Below are positions 39,895 to 49,588 of a stretch of 64,000 nt of DNA, in pieces. Location of the stretch: the NCBI RefSeq assembly GCF_000423665.1, contig NZ_AUIK01000009.1:124001-188000 (forward strand), given 5' to 3'. A program made the translations under genes and the position numbers. How positions within the stretch are numbered: the first letter of the stretch is position 1; each line of letters opens with the position of its first letter. This DNA comes from Solirubrobacter soli DSM 22325 (GTDB taxonomy: Bacteria > Actinomycetota > Thermoleophilia > Solirubrobacterales > Solirubrobacteraceae). Below the pieces are notes generated by a model that saw only the letters and a list, made by a program, of their open reading frames with translations, made no database searches and had not been told where the DNA came from.

Positions 39895-40545
39895 GTGCTC
39901 ACCGAAGCGACGGTGCGGTCGGCCACGATCGCCGCGTGGATGGCGGAGGCGGGCGCCACCGTGCGTGTGCACCGCGACCAGCTGACGCAGCTCGACGCCG
40001 CGATCGGCGACGGAGATCACGGCACCAACATGGTCCGCGGCTTCGACGCCGTGGAGCAGGCGCTCGCGGGCCGGGGGGAGGACACCCCCGGCCGGGTCCT
40101 CATCACCTGCGGCAAGACGCTGGTGGCGACGGTGGGCGGAGCGAGCGGCCCGCTGTGGGGATCGGCGTTGCGCCGTGCGGGCCGATCGCTCGGCGACGCG
40201 GCGGAGATCGACGGCGCCCAGCTCGCCGTGGCGCTCGATGCGGCGCTGACGGCGATCCAGGAGCTCGGCGCCGCCGAGGTCGGCGACAAGACGATCGTCG
40301 ACGCCCTCGCGCCCGCGACCGCCGCGTTGCGGACCGCGCTCGGCGCCGGTGAGCCGCTGGCCATCGCCCTGGAGGCCGCCGCCTCGGCCGCCGACGAGGG
40401 CGCCCGCGCGACGGTGCCGCTGCAGGCGCGCAAGGGCCGCGCCTCGTATCTCGGTGAGCGGTCGATCGGCCACCAGGACCCCGGAGCGACCTCCACGGCA
40501 CTGATCATGCGTGCGCTGGTGCGCGCCGTCTCGCGAGATGACTGA
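39895..40545 (+). CDS. dhaL: DhaL, ADP-binding subunit of dihydroxyacetone kinase
   Basis: This 216-residue subunit holds ADP as a cofactor through Mg2+ ligands in LDAAIGDGDHGTNMVRGF (about 33-50) and transfers phosphate to DhaK-bound dihydroxyacetone. TCGKTLVATVGGASGPLWGSALRRAG and ARKGRASYLGERSIGHQDPGATST are shared almost verbatim with the copy at 35773. GTG 39895 is the start; the 3' end overlaps the Enzyme I gene by eight bases. Confidence 0.95.
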   Translation: MLTEATVRSATIAAWMAEAGATVRVHRDQLTQLDAAIGDGDHGTNMVRGFDAVEQALAGRGEDTPGRVLITCGKTLVATVGGASGPLWGSALRRAGRSLGDAAEIDGAQLAVALDAALTAIQELGAAEVGDKTIVDALAPATAALRTALGAGEPLAIALEAAASAADEGARATVPLQARKGRASYLGERSIGHQDPGATSTALIMRALVRAVSRDD

Positions 40546-42181
40546 CGTGCTCCAAGGTCTGCCCGCCTCCCCCGGCCTGGCCGCCGGCCGCGCGGTCATC
40601 CTGGATGTGCCGACCAGCGCCGAGGCGGACGTGCCGCTCGAGGAGCGGCCCGCCACGGCGTTGCTCGCCACCCGCGCGCTGCAGGCGGCCGCCGACGAGC
40701 TGGACGCACTCGCCCGCACGCTGGATGCCGCCGACGCCGAGATCCTGGAGGCCGGGGCACTGATGGCCCGCGACCCGGAGCTGCGGGCGGCGGTCGAGCG
40801 CGCCGTGCTCGAGGACGGCCGGCCGGCCGTCGCGGCGATCCTCGACGCCACGAACGCGACCGCCGCGGTGCTGGCCGCGCTGGCCGACGAGGTGCTCGCC
40901 GCCCGCGCCGACGACGTGCGCTCCGTCGGACGACGGGCCGCGCGCCTCGTGGGCGGCGCATCGGCGGCGGGCGGCGCCCAGGACGGCATCGCGATCGCGC
41001 AGGATCTCGGGCCCGCCGACGTGGCCGAGCTCCAAGGCTGGGCGCAGGGCATCGCGCTCGCCGGCGGCGCCCCCACGGCGCACGCCGCGATCCTGGCCCG
41101 ATCGCTCGGATTGCCGATGGTCACCTGCGCGGGGCCGCAGCTGCTGACGATCCGGCCGGAGGCTGACGTCGTGCTCGACGGCGACGCGGGCGAGGTGCTG
41201 GTCGCTCCGCAGCAGGAGCGTCAGACCGCGGCCCGGCGCGCCACCGCGACCCGGGCCGCCGCGCGCCAGGCCGCGATCGACGCTCGCTCAGAGCCCGCCG
41301 TCACGACCGACGGGCACCACGTGACCGTCCTCGCCAACGTGGCCAGCGCCGCCGAGGTGCGCGCCGCCCTGGACGCCGGCGCCGAGGGCGTCGGCCTGGT
41401 GCGCACCGAGTTGCTCTGCCTGGATGCGGGGCGCTGGCCTACCGAGGCCGAGCACCGGCGCGCGCTGCGCCCGCTGCTCTTGCCCCTGGCCGGCCGCGTG
41501 AGCACGGTCCGGGTACTCGACTTCGGCGGCGACAAGCTGCCCCCGTTCCTCGCCGGCGAGGACGACGGCAGCCGCGGCATCGCGCTGCTGCTGCGCCATC
41601 CGGCGGCGCTCGAGGATCAGCTGGCGGCGATCCTCGCCGAAGGAGCGGGATGCCGCCTGCGCATCATGCTGCCGATGGTCGACGACGTCTCGCAACTGCT
41701 GGCGGCCGGCGAGCTGCTCGCGCGCGCCCGCAAGCGCACGGGTATCGAGACCGGCTCGCTCGGGGCGATGATCGAGACCCCAGCCGCGGTGGCGGGTGCG
41801 GCGGCCATCGCTGCGCACTCGGCCTTCCTCAGCATCGGCACGAACGACCTGACGGCATCGACGCTGGGCATCGATCGCTTCGCCGCCGGCACCGCGCCCG
41901 CCGATCACCCGCGGGTGCTGGCAGCGATCGCCCGCACCGTCGCTGCCGCCCACGACGCCGCCCTCACCGTCGAAGTCTGCGGCGAGGCCGCGGGCGAGGA
42001 GGCGATGCTTCCGCTGCTCCTCGGCCTGGGGGTCGACGAGCTCAGTACCGGTGCGGCCCGCGTCGGGGCCGCGCGGGCGCAGATTCGATCACTCGCTCTC
42101 GACGATTGCCGCAGGGCGGCACGCGCGGCGCTCGACGGCGCGCCTAGTGCGCGGACAGTTCTGCGCGGACCTCCGTCTTGA
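40538..42181 (+). CDS. ptsI: PTS Enzyme I-like phosphotransferase
   Basis: This 547-residue protein takes phosphate from PEP. The phospho-His is in GGAPTAHAAILARS (near residue 180), the PEP-binding blocks are GVGLVRTELLCLDAG, VRVLDFGGDKLPPF and FLSIGTNDLTASTLG, and the catalytic Cys is in VCGEAAGEE (near 481). Being the last gene of the dha operon, it probably feeds HPr-DhaM only. Its 3' end overlaps the convergent acyl-CoA ligase by 38 bases. Without knowledge of the rest of the genome it might also serve as the general Enzyme I. Confidence 0.92.
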   Translation: MTDVLQGLPASPGLAAGRAVILDVPTSAEADVPLEERPATALLATRALQAAADELDALARTLDAADAEILEAGALMARDPELRAAVERAVLEDGRPAVAAILDATNATAAVLAALADEVLAARADDVRSVGRRAARLVGGASAAGGAQDGIAIAQDLGPADVAELQGWAQGIALAGGAPTAHAAILARSLGLPMVTCAGPQLLTIRPEADVVLDGDAGEVLVAPQQERQTAARRATATRAAARQAAIDARSEPAVTTDGHHVTVLANVASAAEVRAALDAGAEGVGLVRTELLCLDAGRWPTEAEHRRALRPLLLPLAGRVSTVRVLDFGGDKLPPFLAGEDDGSRGIALLLRHPAALEDQLAAILAEGAGCRLRIMLPMVDDVSQLLAAGELLARARKRTGIETGSLGAMIETPAAVAGAAAIAAHSAFLSIGTNDLTASTLGIDRFAAGTAPADHPRVLAAIARTVAAAHDAALTVEVCGEAAGEEAMLPLLLGLGVDELSTGAARVGAARAQIRSLALDDCRRAARAALDGAPSARTVLRGPPS

Positions 42182-43643
42182 GGATCTTGCCGACCTTCGA
42201 GCGCGGGAGCTCCGCCCACACGTCGACCCGCTTCGGTGCCTTCACGCTGCCGATCCGCTCCTTGACGAACGCGATCAGCTCCGCTGGGTCGACCTCGACG
42301 CCCGGCTGGGGCTCGACCACCGCCGTCACCTGCTCGCCCCACTTCTCGTCCGGGAGGCCGATGACCGCGCAGTCACGCACCGCGGGGTGTTGCATCAGCG
42401 CCTGCTCGACCTCCGCCGAGTAGACGTTGAAGCCGCCGGTGATGATCATGTCCTTCAATCGGTCGACGATGAACAGGTAGCCGTCGTCGTCGAGGTAGCC
42501 GATGTCGCCGGTGTGGTGCCAGCCGAAGCGCGAAGCCGCCTCGGTCGCCGCCGGGTCCTTGTAGTACCCGGCCATCACGAGCGAGCTGCGGACGACGATC
42601 TCGCCGCGCTCGCCGTTGGGCATCAGCACGCCGGTCTCGGGGTCCATGATCCCCACGCGGACGAGCGGCGCCGGCCGTCCCGCGGAGGCGAGCCGCCCGA
42701 GCGCGACGTTGCCGTCCGCGTCGAAGTGGTCCGCGGGCGGGAGCATCGAGACCATCATCGGCGCCTCGCTCTGGCCGAACAGCTGCGCCATGACCGGCCC
42801 GATCACGGTCAGGGCCTCCTCGAGCCGGGCGGTCGACATCGGCGCCGCGCCGTACCAGAAGCACTGCAGCGAGGACAGATCCGTCTTCGCGATGTCCTCG
42901 TGCCCGAGCAGCATGTAGATCAGCGTCGGCGGGAGGAACGTGTGCGTGATCCGCTGCGACTGCACCAGGGAGAGGAACTGGGTCAGGTCGGGCGCGCGCA
43001 TGATCACGATCCGCCCGCCGAGCGACATCACGGGGAAGCACAGCACGCCGGCGGCGTGGGTGAGCGGAGCGAGCGCGAGGTAGGCGGGCCGGCCGTTGAA
43101 CGGGTAGCCCATCAGCGTCAGCGCGGTCATCGTCTCGAGGTTGCGGGCGGTCAACATCACGCCCTTCGGCAGCCCGGTCGTGCCGCCCGTGCCGACGAGC
43201 ATCGCGAGGTCGTCCGGCGGGTCGCGCTGCTCGACCTCGACCGCGGTCGCGAGCCACGCGTCGAGGTCGTCCAGGCACACCGTCTTCGCCAGCCCGAGCT
43301 GGGCCACCATCGCCGCGTAGTTCGGGTGGTAGATCAGCAGCTCGCAGTCGAAGAGCTCGAGCAGCGCCCGGTTCTCGGCGGCTTCGTTGCGCGGGTTGAT
43401 CGGGCACCACACGGCTCCCAGCCGCGCGATCCCGAAGACGCACGCGAACGCGGTCGCGTTGTTGCTCGAGAGGATCCCGACCTTGCCGCCGGGCGCGACG
43501 CCCGACGCCGCCAGCGCACCCGCCACCCGCCAGCTGAGGTCGACGACGTCCGCGTAGGTCAGCGTGCGGTCCCCCTCGACCAGGCACGGCGCCTCGCGGC
43601 CCAGCGACGCGCCCTTGTCGAGGTAGTCGACGAGCGAGGACAT
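42144..43643 (-). CDS. AMP-forming acyl-CoA synthetase
   Basis: This 499-residue ANL-superfamily ligase has the P-loop-like LVGTGGTTGLPKGVML (near 148-163), the ATP motif FGQSEAP, HHTGDIGYLDDDGYLFIVDRLKDMIITGGFNVYSAEVE (near 395-432) and the catalytic Lys in PRSKVGKILKTEVR. It activates an unknown carboxylate to its CoA thioester. It is three bases downstream of the SDR gene, with which it forms an operon. Confidence 0.9.
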   Translation of the reverse strand: MSSLVDYLDKGASLGREAPCLVEGDRTLTYADVVDLSWRVAGALAASGVAPGGKVGILSSNNATAFACVFGIARLGAVWCPINPRNEAAENRALLELFDCELLIYHPNYAAMVAQLGLAKTVCLDDLDAWLATAVEVEQRDPPDDLAMLVGTGGTTGLPKGVMLTARNLETMTALTLMGYPFNGRPAYLALAPLTHAAGVLCFPVMSLGGRIVIMRAPDLTQFLSLVQSQRITHTFLPPTLIYMLLGHEDIAKTDLSSLQCFWYGAAPMSTARLEEALTVIGPVMAQLFGQSEAPMMVSMLPPADHFDADGNVALGRLASAGRPAPLVRVGIMDPETGVLMPNGERGEIVVRSSLVMAGYYKDPAATEAASRFGWHHTGDIGYLDDDGYLFIVDRLKDMIITGGFNVYSAEVEQALMQHPAVRDCAVIGLPDEKWGEQVTAVVEPQPGVEVDPAELIAFVKERIGSVKAPKRVDVWAELPRSKVGKILKTEVRAELSAH

Positions 43644-43646
43644 GCG

Positions 43647-44429
43647 CTACATGCCCATACCGCCGTCGACCGGCAGCCCGATGCCGGTGATGAACCGCGC
43701 CTGGTCGGACGCGAGGAAGACGACCGCGTCGGCCATGTCGGCGACCTCGCCGAGCCGCCCCAGCGGGGTCTGCTCGACGACCGCGCCGATCGCCGCCTCG
43801 ACGCTCGGGAACATCCCGATCTCGGCCATGTCGACGGCGAGCTTGGTGCCCATCGCGGTCGGGACGAGGCCGGGGTAGACGCAGTTGACGCGCACGCCCA
43901 TGCCGAGCTTGCCCGCCTCGAACGCGCTCACGCGGGTCAACCGATCCACCGCCGACTTGGTTGCCGAGTACCCGCTGATCCCCGGGAACGCGATCGTCGC
44001 CGCGACCGAGGCGATGTTGACGATCGAGCCGCCGTTCCCGGCCGCGCCGCCCGGCCGCATCGCCCGCAGGCCGTGCTTGATGCCGAGCGCCGTGCCGAGC
44101 ACGTTGACCTCGAGCATCCGCCGGATGTCGGCGGCCTGGGCGTCGACGATCAGCCCGGTGATCTCGATCCCGGCGTTGTTGACGAGGATCTCGAGGCCGC
44201 CGAGCTGCTCGACCGCGGTCGCGATCGCCGCCTCCCAGCTCGCCTCGTCGGTGACGTCCAGCTGCGTGGCATGCCCGCCGATCTCCCCGGCGACCGCGGA
44301 CGCGTCCTGGACGTCGCCGATCAGGACTTTGGCGCCGGCCGCGGCGAGCGCTCGCGCCATGCCCTCTCCGAGCCCCTGTGCGCCGCCGGTCACAAGAGCA
44401 CGCCGGCCCTCGAGCACACCTTCAGCCAT
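43647..44429 (-). CDS. Short-chain dehydrogenase/reductase
   Basis: This 260-residue classical SDR has TGGAQGLGEGMARALAAAGAKVLIGD (cofactor site, Asp suggests NAD+), NNAGIEITG, the catalytic Ser in VNIASVAA and YSATKSAVDRL (YxxxK). It ends PVDGGMGM. Coupled with the CoA ligase gene it may oxidise a hydroxy-acid or hydroxy-steroid intermediate, but the substrate is unknown. Confidence 0.9.
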   Translation of the reverse strand: MAEGVLEGRRALVTGGAQGLGEGMARALAAAGAKVLIGDVQDASAVAGEIGGHATQLDVTDEASWEAAIATAVEQLGGLEILVNNAGIEITGLIVDAQAADIRRMLEVNVLGTALGIKHGLRAMRPGGAAGNGGSIVNIASVAATIAFPGISGYSATKSAVDRLTRVSAFEAGKLGMGVRVNCVYPGLVPTAMGTKLAVDMAEIGMFPSVEAAIGAVVEQTPLGRLGEVADMADAVVFLASDQARFITGIGLPVDGGMGM

Positions 44430-44457
44430 CTGTCTCTCCTCCTATAGCGTCGCGCCG

Positions 44458-44736
44458 ATGCTCGAACTCTCGCACGCCGACGACATCCTCGGCCAGGTCA
44501 TCCTCACGTTCGACGGGCGCGTGCTGGAGAAGTTCTCCGAGCGGTCCGCGGAGGCGGAGCGGATGATCGTCGGGCTGCTCCATCTGGAGGTCACCGAGCC
44601 GGATCGCAAAGGCCGCCGCGAGGTGTGGTTCACGTGCCGGCCCAAGCGCCGCGGCGGCGGCTTCCGGCTGACGGTGGCCGACGAGGAGTGGGCGGGCGTC
44701 GAGCCGTTCGTGCGCGACGTCGGCGCCGCGCTCTAA
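44458..44736 (+). CDS. 92-residue protein of unknown function
   Basis: ATG 44458 gives MLELSHADDILGQVILTFDGRVLEKFSERS and ends FVRDVGAAL. Alternating strands and a final helix (EEWAGVEPFVRDVGAAL) suggest a small PH-like fold, but I recognise no family. It is divergent from the SDR gene across 28 bases; CTATAG just upstream could be a -10 of a leaderless transcript. Its stop lies in a strong hairpin shared with the convergent M14 gene. Confidence 0.65.
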   Translation: MLELSHADDILGQVILTFDGRVLEKFSERSAEAERMIVGLLHLEVTEPDRKGRREVWFTCRPKRRGGGFRLTVADEEWAGVEPFVRDVGAAL

Positions 44737-44751
44737 AAGAGCGCGGCGCCG
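44721..44751. terminator. Hairpin between convergent genes
   Basis: Fourteen-base perfect arms (44721-44734 and 44738-44751) enclose AAA and cover the end of the 92-residue ORF, 10 bases before the M14 stop. The stem is very GC-rich and lacks a T run, like the one at 19681. Confidence 0.65.
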
Positions 44752-44761
44752 AACGCGAGCC

Positions 44762-47700
44762 CTACGGGTTCGTCGTGGACAGGGTGAACGTCAGCGTCTT
44801 GCTGTACGTGCCCGTCCGCAGCGGATCGTTGGCCTTGACCAACTGGCTGAACTCCAGCGACACCGAGTCGTTGGAGATCGGGCCGTTCCACACCAGCAGG
44901 TTCAGCGGCGAGGCCGAGGAGCCCACGTTGTTGTAGGCCGTGCCGGTGTTGGTGGCGTTGCGAGCGCGAGCCTGGAGCGGCTCGGGCAGGATGAACGTGC
45001 CGTTGACGAGGTGGCCGGTCCCGAAGGAGCTCGGGTCCGCCACGCTCAGCAGCGCGTCACCCGCGGTCGAGATGACGTTCGCGGTCGTCGCCGCCGTGTA
45101 TGTCTTCGCGACGCCGGGCGCGAACGGGCCGAAGCTCGCCGGCGTCCCGAGCGTCAGCGACAGCGTGGCGGGGACGGTACCCCCGACGCCACCGTCGACG
45201 CTGGTCCCGTACGTGGCGGGCGGCGGGCCCGGTGCCGGCGGGGTGGCCGGCCGCGGCCGCTGCAGGTAGGTCAGCGCGTCCTTGAGCACCGCCGACCGCT
45301 CGGCCCGGGTCGAGACGCCCTCGAGGCCGAAGCTCCACAGCAGCGTGTCGTCGGTCGCGATGCCCGGGCCCTCGGTGAAGCCGACGGCGCCGCGGGCGAC
45401 CCACGTCGCCGCGTTCTCGGTCCCGGCCGGCTGCGGCCCGGCGACCCACGGGGCAAGGCCGTTCTCGAAGCCCTGCGACTCGCTCACCACGCCGTCCTTG
45501 ACGACCTGCACGGCGTCGACGAACACGCCGAGGCCCGCGGACGCGAAGTCCTGCGCGTAGGTGATCGAGACCTCGACCTGCTTGCCCTTGTAGGCGGAGA
45601 GGTCGATCTCCCAGTCCTGGAACCCGCCCGAGTTGCCGGTCGCGCCGTTCCACTTGCCGGTCGAGCCGGTGTTGGTGCAGTCCGCGGCCGCGGTCGGGTT
45701 GGTCTGGTAGTGGTTCAGGAACGGGTGGATCGTGTTCCAGTCGATGTCGCACGAGGAGCCGACGTCGTCCGAGGTGTTCCCGTTCTTGTCGGGCAGCGTC
45801 GTCCAGTCGTCCTGGCCGACCGTGTGCGCCTCGACGAACACGTAGTCGTAGTCGAGCTCGGTGTCGTAGCTGACCTTGAACTTCAGCGCCCCGCTCGTGG
45901 CGCCGGTCAGGTCGACCGTGCGGCGCAGGCGCTGGTAGCTCTCGTCGCTCGACTCGGCGTAGGCGTACTTCGTGCCCTCCGGCGGGTCGAACGCGGGCGG
46001 GCGGTCGAACCCGACCGCGCGCTGCGACGCGAACTGCGGGAACTGGTTCGCCGGCAGGATGCTCGACGTCGTCACGAACGTCTGCGCGATGAACTGGTTG
46101 TCCGCCGAGCCGGGGCCGTTGAGCGTGAACGCGGTCGTGCCGAACGGGCCGCCTGTGCCCTTGAACGGCAGCGTCGCCACGTCGTCATCCTCCGCCGCCA
46201 CGACGCTGATCCACGCGCCGAGGTAGTACTGGATGAAGTCGTTGGAGACGATGATGCAGTTCGTCGACTGGCCGACGGGGTCGTCCGCGTCGTCCTGGCC
46301 CTGCGTGTTGTTGGACTTGCAGAACGGGTTCGGCGGCGCGCCGAGCGGGTTGTAGAGCAGCTGCAGCCACGCGCCCTCGAGCGCCTGCTGGCCGGTGACC
46401 AGCATCGTGCCGCCGTCGTTGAGGTAGTCGCGGGTCGCGATCACCTCGTCGTCGGCGAGCTTGGAGTTGCCGGTGCCGCCGGGCTGCGTGGGCTCACGCA
46501 CGTAGAGGTCGTTGCCCGTGTACCAGATGACGCTCTTGTAGTGCGAGAGCACGCCGAGCGGGTCCGGGGCGGTGCGGCTGTGCGCGTCGACGTCATAGAC
46601 GTCGTAGGACACGTTCAGGTCCTGCAGCGCGGTGGTGTAGTAGCTGAGGAACTCCGGGCCCGGGTGCGGGCCCTGGCCGAGCAGGTTGGTGTTGCCGGAG
46701 TAGTCCTCGGCGGCCATCACGAGCACGTCGCCGGACTTGGACTTCTCGGCGTTGAACGTGAAGGACGACGAGGTCTTGGCGCCGGCGCTGAACCAGACCT
46801 CGACCTTGTCGCCGGCCGTGAAGCCGGTCACCGTGGCGCGCATCTTGTGGTAGTAGACGCCGGGCGCGCCGTAGCGCTCGCCGCCCTTGTACTCGGCGGT
46901 GGGGGCGCGGTGCACGACGCCGCCGTTGACGCGCCAGAGGACGTCGACCGGACCGAGGTCGCGGTTGGCGTTGACCTCGACGGTCTGCGGGTCGCCGTAG
47001 GAGTACTTGAACGCGTGCGGCTCGAAGTCGGGCGCGGTGTTGCCGAGGTGCGAGACCGGGCGGCCCGGCGTCTTGGCTGACTTCGCCATGTCGAGCGCGA
47101 ACGGCAGGTTGCGCTGGAACTGGTCCTCGACCGCGGCCTCGGAGTCCTGGAAGACGAAGCCGCCGGGGAGGAACGCGTCCGCCCCGCCGTCGGTGCCGCC
47201 CACGGCGCCGCCGGTGCCCGGCATCAGCTCGACGGTGTAGGCCAGCGCGCCGTAGCGCTGGTACACGTGGTCGGTGACGTCGCCGTTGGTCGTGTAGAGC
47301 TCACCCGAGACGTCCGGGTCGAAGCCCGCGATCGCCGGGTGGTCGTCGTCCAGGCCCGCGAGCGCCATCGTCGCCGGCGTGTCGGTGCTGGGCGTCTCGA
47401 CCTGCCAGCCCTCGGGATAGAGGATCAGCGGGCCGTAGGAGTGATAGTCGATCAGGAACTTCGGCTTCAGGCCGCGGATCAGCGCGTCGAGCGTCGACAC
47501 CTCGGGCTCGGACTCCGCCGAGGCGCCGCGGTAGGTGTCGTCGGTGAAGTCGTCGGCCGCGCCCTCTTCGTCGTAGCGCCACTTCTCCGCCCAGTTGCGG
47601 TTCGGGTCGACGCCGTCGTTGCCGTCGAGCACGTTGTTGCCGTCGTTGTCGTTGAGGTTCTTGCGCCACAGGCGGGTGGCCTTGCGCTCGAACGTGTAGT

Positions 47701-48421
47701 CGTAGCCGTCGACGTTGACGACCGGGACGAACCACATCTCCGTGTTCTGGAGCAGCGTCGGAATGCCGGACGCGTTGTCGGTCGCATGCGAGAGGACGTA
47801 GCCGAACAGGCGCCGGCCGACCTCCGTCGCGATCCACTCACGCGCGTGCTGCGTGGTCTCGTACCAGACGACGGGCTTGGCGCCGTCGGCGAGCGTGTTC
47901 GCTCCGACGCTCACCTTGTAGGCGACGAGGTCCTGGCCGAACCGCGACTTGCCGTAGACGACCTTCTTGACGAGGTCGGGATGCGCGGCGCGCTGGTTCT
48001 CGTACCAGGTCTGCAGATTGATCGGCTTGCCCGCGCTGTCGACAGCGCCGGAGCAGGTGCCGGGGCACGCGGCGGGCTTGAGGTGCCACGGGCGGAACAC
48101 GTCATAGCCGTGCGTCGGGTCCGAGAACGGATCCGGCGGCGCGGCCTGAGCGGCCTTGAGCTCGCCATAGGGCGCGGTGACCGTGAAGCCTTTCGCGCGC
48201 AACTCGGCGGCCTGTTTGGGCGTGGCGACGATCGCCTGCCCGTTCTTCGACCCGCCTTCGGTCGCGTCGTAGCCGAGCTCTCCCAGCTTGGACACGTCGC
48301 CACCGCGGACGAGGTACTGATTGAGCGGCTCGATCTTGCGTTGCGCGGCTTGCGCCGGCGCCACGAGCGCGCAGGAAACAACAAACGCCGCGGAGACGGC
48401 GCCCCAACCCTTCATCCTCAT
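44762..48421 (-). CDS. Secreted M14 zinc carboxypeptidase, multidomain
   Basis: This 1219-residue protein has a signal peptide (about 1-26) and a short pro-region with a QYLVRGGDVSKLGELGYD repeat. The M14 catalytic domain follows (about 125-450), with zinc ligands in TTQHAREWIA (His and Glu near 190) and DYHSYG (His near 326), Arg in DPNRNW and catalytic Glu in YTVELMPG. Beta-sandwich and immune-inhibitor-like regions follow (about 620-1070). The final about 140 residues match the C-terminus of the ThuA-sugar dehydrogenase at 15464. GGAGGGAG precedes ATG 48421. It probably cleaves C-terminal residues from peptides outside the cell. Confidence 0.9.
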   Translation of the reverse strand: MRMKGWGAVSAAFVVSCALVAPAQAAQRKIEPLNQYLVRGGDVSKLGELGYDATEGGSKNGQAIVATPKQAAELRAKGFTVTAPYGELKAAQAAPPDPFSDPTHGYDVFRPWHLKPAACPGTCSGAVDSAGKPINLQTWYENQRAAHPDLVKKVVYGKSRFGQDLVAYKVSVGANTLADGAKPVVWYETTQHAREWIATEVGRRLFGYVLSHATDNASGIPTLLQNTEMWFVPVVNVDGYDYTFERKATRLWRKNLNDNDGNNVLDGNDGVDPNRNWAEKWRYDEEGAADDFTDDTYRGASAESEPEVSTLDALIRGLKPKFLIDYHSYGPLILYPEGWQVETPSTDTPATMALAGLDDDHPAIAGFDPDVSGELYTTNGDVTDHVYQRYGALAYTVELMPGTGGAVGGTDGGADAFLPGGFVFQDSEAAVEDQFQRNLPFALDMAKSAKTPGRPVSHLGNTAPDFEPHAFKYSYGDPQTVEVNANRDLGPVDVLWRVNGGVVHRAPTAEYKGGERYGAPGVYYHKMRATVTGFTAGDKVEVWFSAGAKTSSSFTFNAEKSKSGDVLVMAAEDYSGNTNLLGQGPHPGPEFLSYYTTALQDLNVSYDVYDVDAHSRTAPDPLGVLSHYKSVIWYTGNDLYVREPTQPGGTGNSKLADDEVIATRDYLNDGGTMLVTGQQALEGAWLQLLYNPLGAPPNPFCKSNNTQGQDDADDPVGQSTNCIIVSNDFIQYYLGAWISVVAAEDDDVATLPFKGTGGPFGTTAFTLNGPGSADNQFIAQTFVTTSSILPANQFPQFASQRAVGFDRPPAFDPPEGTKYAYAESSDESYQRLRRTVDLTGATSGALKFKVSYDTELDYDYVFVEAHTVGQDDWTTLPDKNGNTSDDVGSSCDIDWNTIHPFLNHYQTNPTAAADCTNTGSTGKWNGATGNSGGFQDWEIDLSAYKGKQVEVSITYAQDFASAGLGVFVDAVQVVKDGVVSESQGFENGLAPWVAGPQPAGTENAATWVARGAVGFTEGPGIATDDTLLWSFGLEGVSTRAERSAVLKDALTYLQRPRPATPPAPGPPPATYGTSVDGGVGGTVPATLSLTLGTPASFGPFAPGVAKTYTAATTANVISTAGDALLSVADPSSFGTGHLVNGTFILPEPLQARARNATNTGTAYNNVGSSASPLNLLVWNGPISNDSVSLEFSQLVKANDPLRTGTYSKTLTFTLSTTNP

Positions 48422-48496
48422 ACAACTCCCTCCGTGTAGGCCGCGAGCGTACCTGAAGGGCAACTAAAGGACCAACTACCTTCGGTTAAAAAACCG

Positions 48497-49588
48497 TTAG
48501 CGGAGCCACGTTGGTGACACCGCGTCAGGCGTCAGCTGGATTCCGGCGCATCCAAGCGCAGTCACGCCTAGGACGATCTCGTCGACGCCGTCGCATCCGA
48601 GGTGGCGTTCGAGGACCTCGTCGCGGATCGCGGTCGCGAACGTACCGCCGAGCCCGCGCGCGCCGGCCGCCAGGAGGATCGTCTGGCTGACGTGGCCGAG
48701 GCCGAGCAGCACGTCGCGGTAGCCGCGTGGCGTGCGGTAGCGCCACTGGTTGCGGGCGACGACCGCGGTGTGCAGCAGCGTGACCGGGCTCAGCGCCGGC
48801 CACTCCTGGTCGCCGTACGCGCGCGGGTCGTCGATGTCGACGGCCTCGGCGCCGACGCGGACGAGGTGGCCGCCGGCGGCGTCGTAGTGGTAGGTGCCGG
48901 GTTGCAGGCCGGACACGCGCCGGGCGCGGACGTAGAGCTCGTTGGGGTGCAGCGCGCCCGCCGACGGGCTCGTCTTGTAGGCCTCGGGGCCGGTGCCGAG
49001 CTCGTCGAAGACGCCGAGGAACCCGCCCGCGACGTGCAGGATCGCCGCCAGGTCATCCAGCGCCACCGGCGCGTCGGTGAACGAGCGTGCCGAGCGGCGG
49101 TCGAGCAACGCGCTCACCACGTCCGGCCGCTGCCAGTCGCCGATGCGCGTCCCCGGCAGCGCGATCGGCTCGCCGTGTCGCCGCGCCGCGATCGCGGGCG
49201 GCGTCTCCTCCACGCCCTGGTGGCGCATCGTCGCGAACGACGAGGCGGGCGTGGCGAAGGTGGTCGAGGACGTCGTGCGCGAGGCGAAGTGGAAGCGCTC
49301 GGCCGCGCCGCCCCAGCGACCCCAGGAGCCCGTGACGTGCAGCTCGCGCGCGTGGGCGAGCGAGTCCTCGGCGACGAGCACGCCCGCTTCGAGCAGCCGG
49401 CGCGCGACCGCCTCGTGGCGCGGGCCGAGCTCGGCGGCGCTGGCGAGCTCCCGCCAGTCGGAGAAGTGGCGCAGCACGTCGAGGCTGAGCTCGGTGAGCG
49501 CGTGCTGGCGGTGGTCGAGGTGGTTGTCCCACACGGCCGCGCCTTCGCGGAACGCGAGCGAGCCTGAAGCGGCGACGCGGACGTTCAC
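48497..49588 (-). CDS. SagB-type FMN dehydrogenase of a candidate RiPP cluster
   Basis: This protein has 363 residues. The C-terminal half (about 155-363) is a nitroreductase-fold SagB-type domain: LLDRRSARSFTDAPVALDDLAAILHVAGG, KTSPSAGALHPNELYVRARRV and LLGLGHVSQTILLAAGARGLGG. In azole-forming RiPP pathways this enzyme type oxidises Cys/Ser-derived azolines. The N-terminal about 110 residues (HALTELSLDVLRHFSDWRELASAAEL) look like a winged-helix peptide-handling region. No cyclodehydratase (YcaO) gene is nearby. GTG 49588 overlaps the ATP-grasp stop (GTGA), so it is translated with that gene. Confidence 0.82.
   Translation of the reverse strand: MNVRVAASGSLAFREGAAVWDNHLDHRQHALTELSLDVLRHFSDWRELASAAELGPRHEAVARRLLEAGVLVAEDSLAHARELHVTGSWGRWGGAAERFHFASRTTSSTTFATPASSFATMRHQGVEETPPAIAARRHGEPIALPGTRIGDWQRPDVVSALLDRRSARSFTDAPVALDDLAAILHVAGGFLGVFDELGTGPEAYKTSPSAGALHPNELYVRARRVSGLQPGTYHYDAAGGHLVRVGAEAVDIDDPRAYGDQEWPALSPVTLLHTAVVARNQWRYRTPRGYRDVLLGLGHVSQTILLAAGARGLGGTFATAIRDEVLERHLGCDGVDEIVLGVTALGCAGIQLTPDAVSPTWLR

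Noticed and set aside
48483..48496. Terminator after the SagB gene
   Set aside because: The CGGTT-AAAA-AACCG stem has only five pairs and a loop of the same bases; too weak to call.
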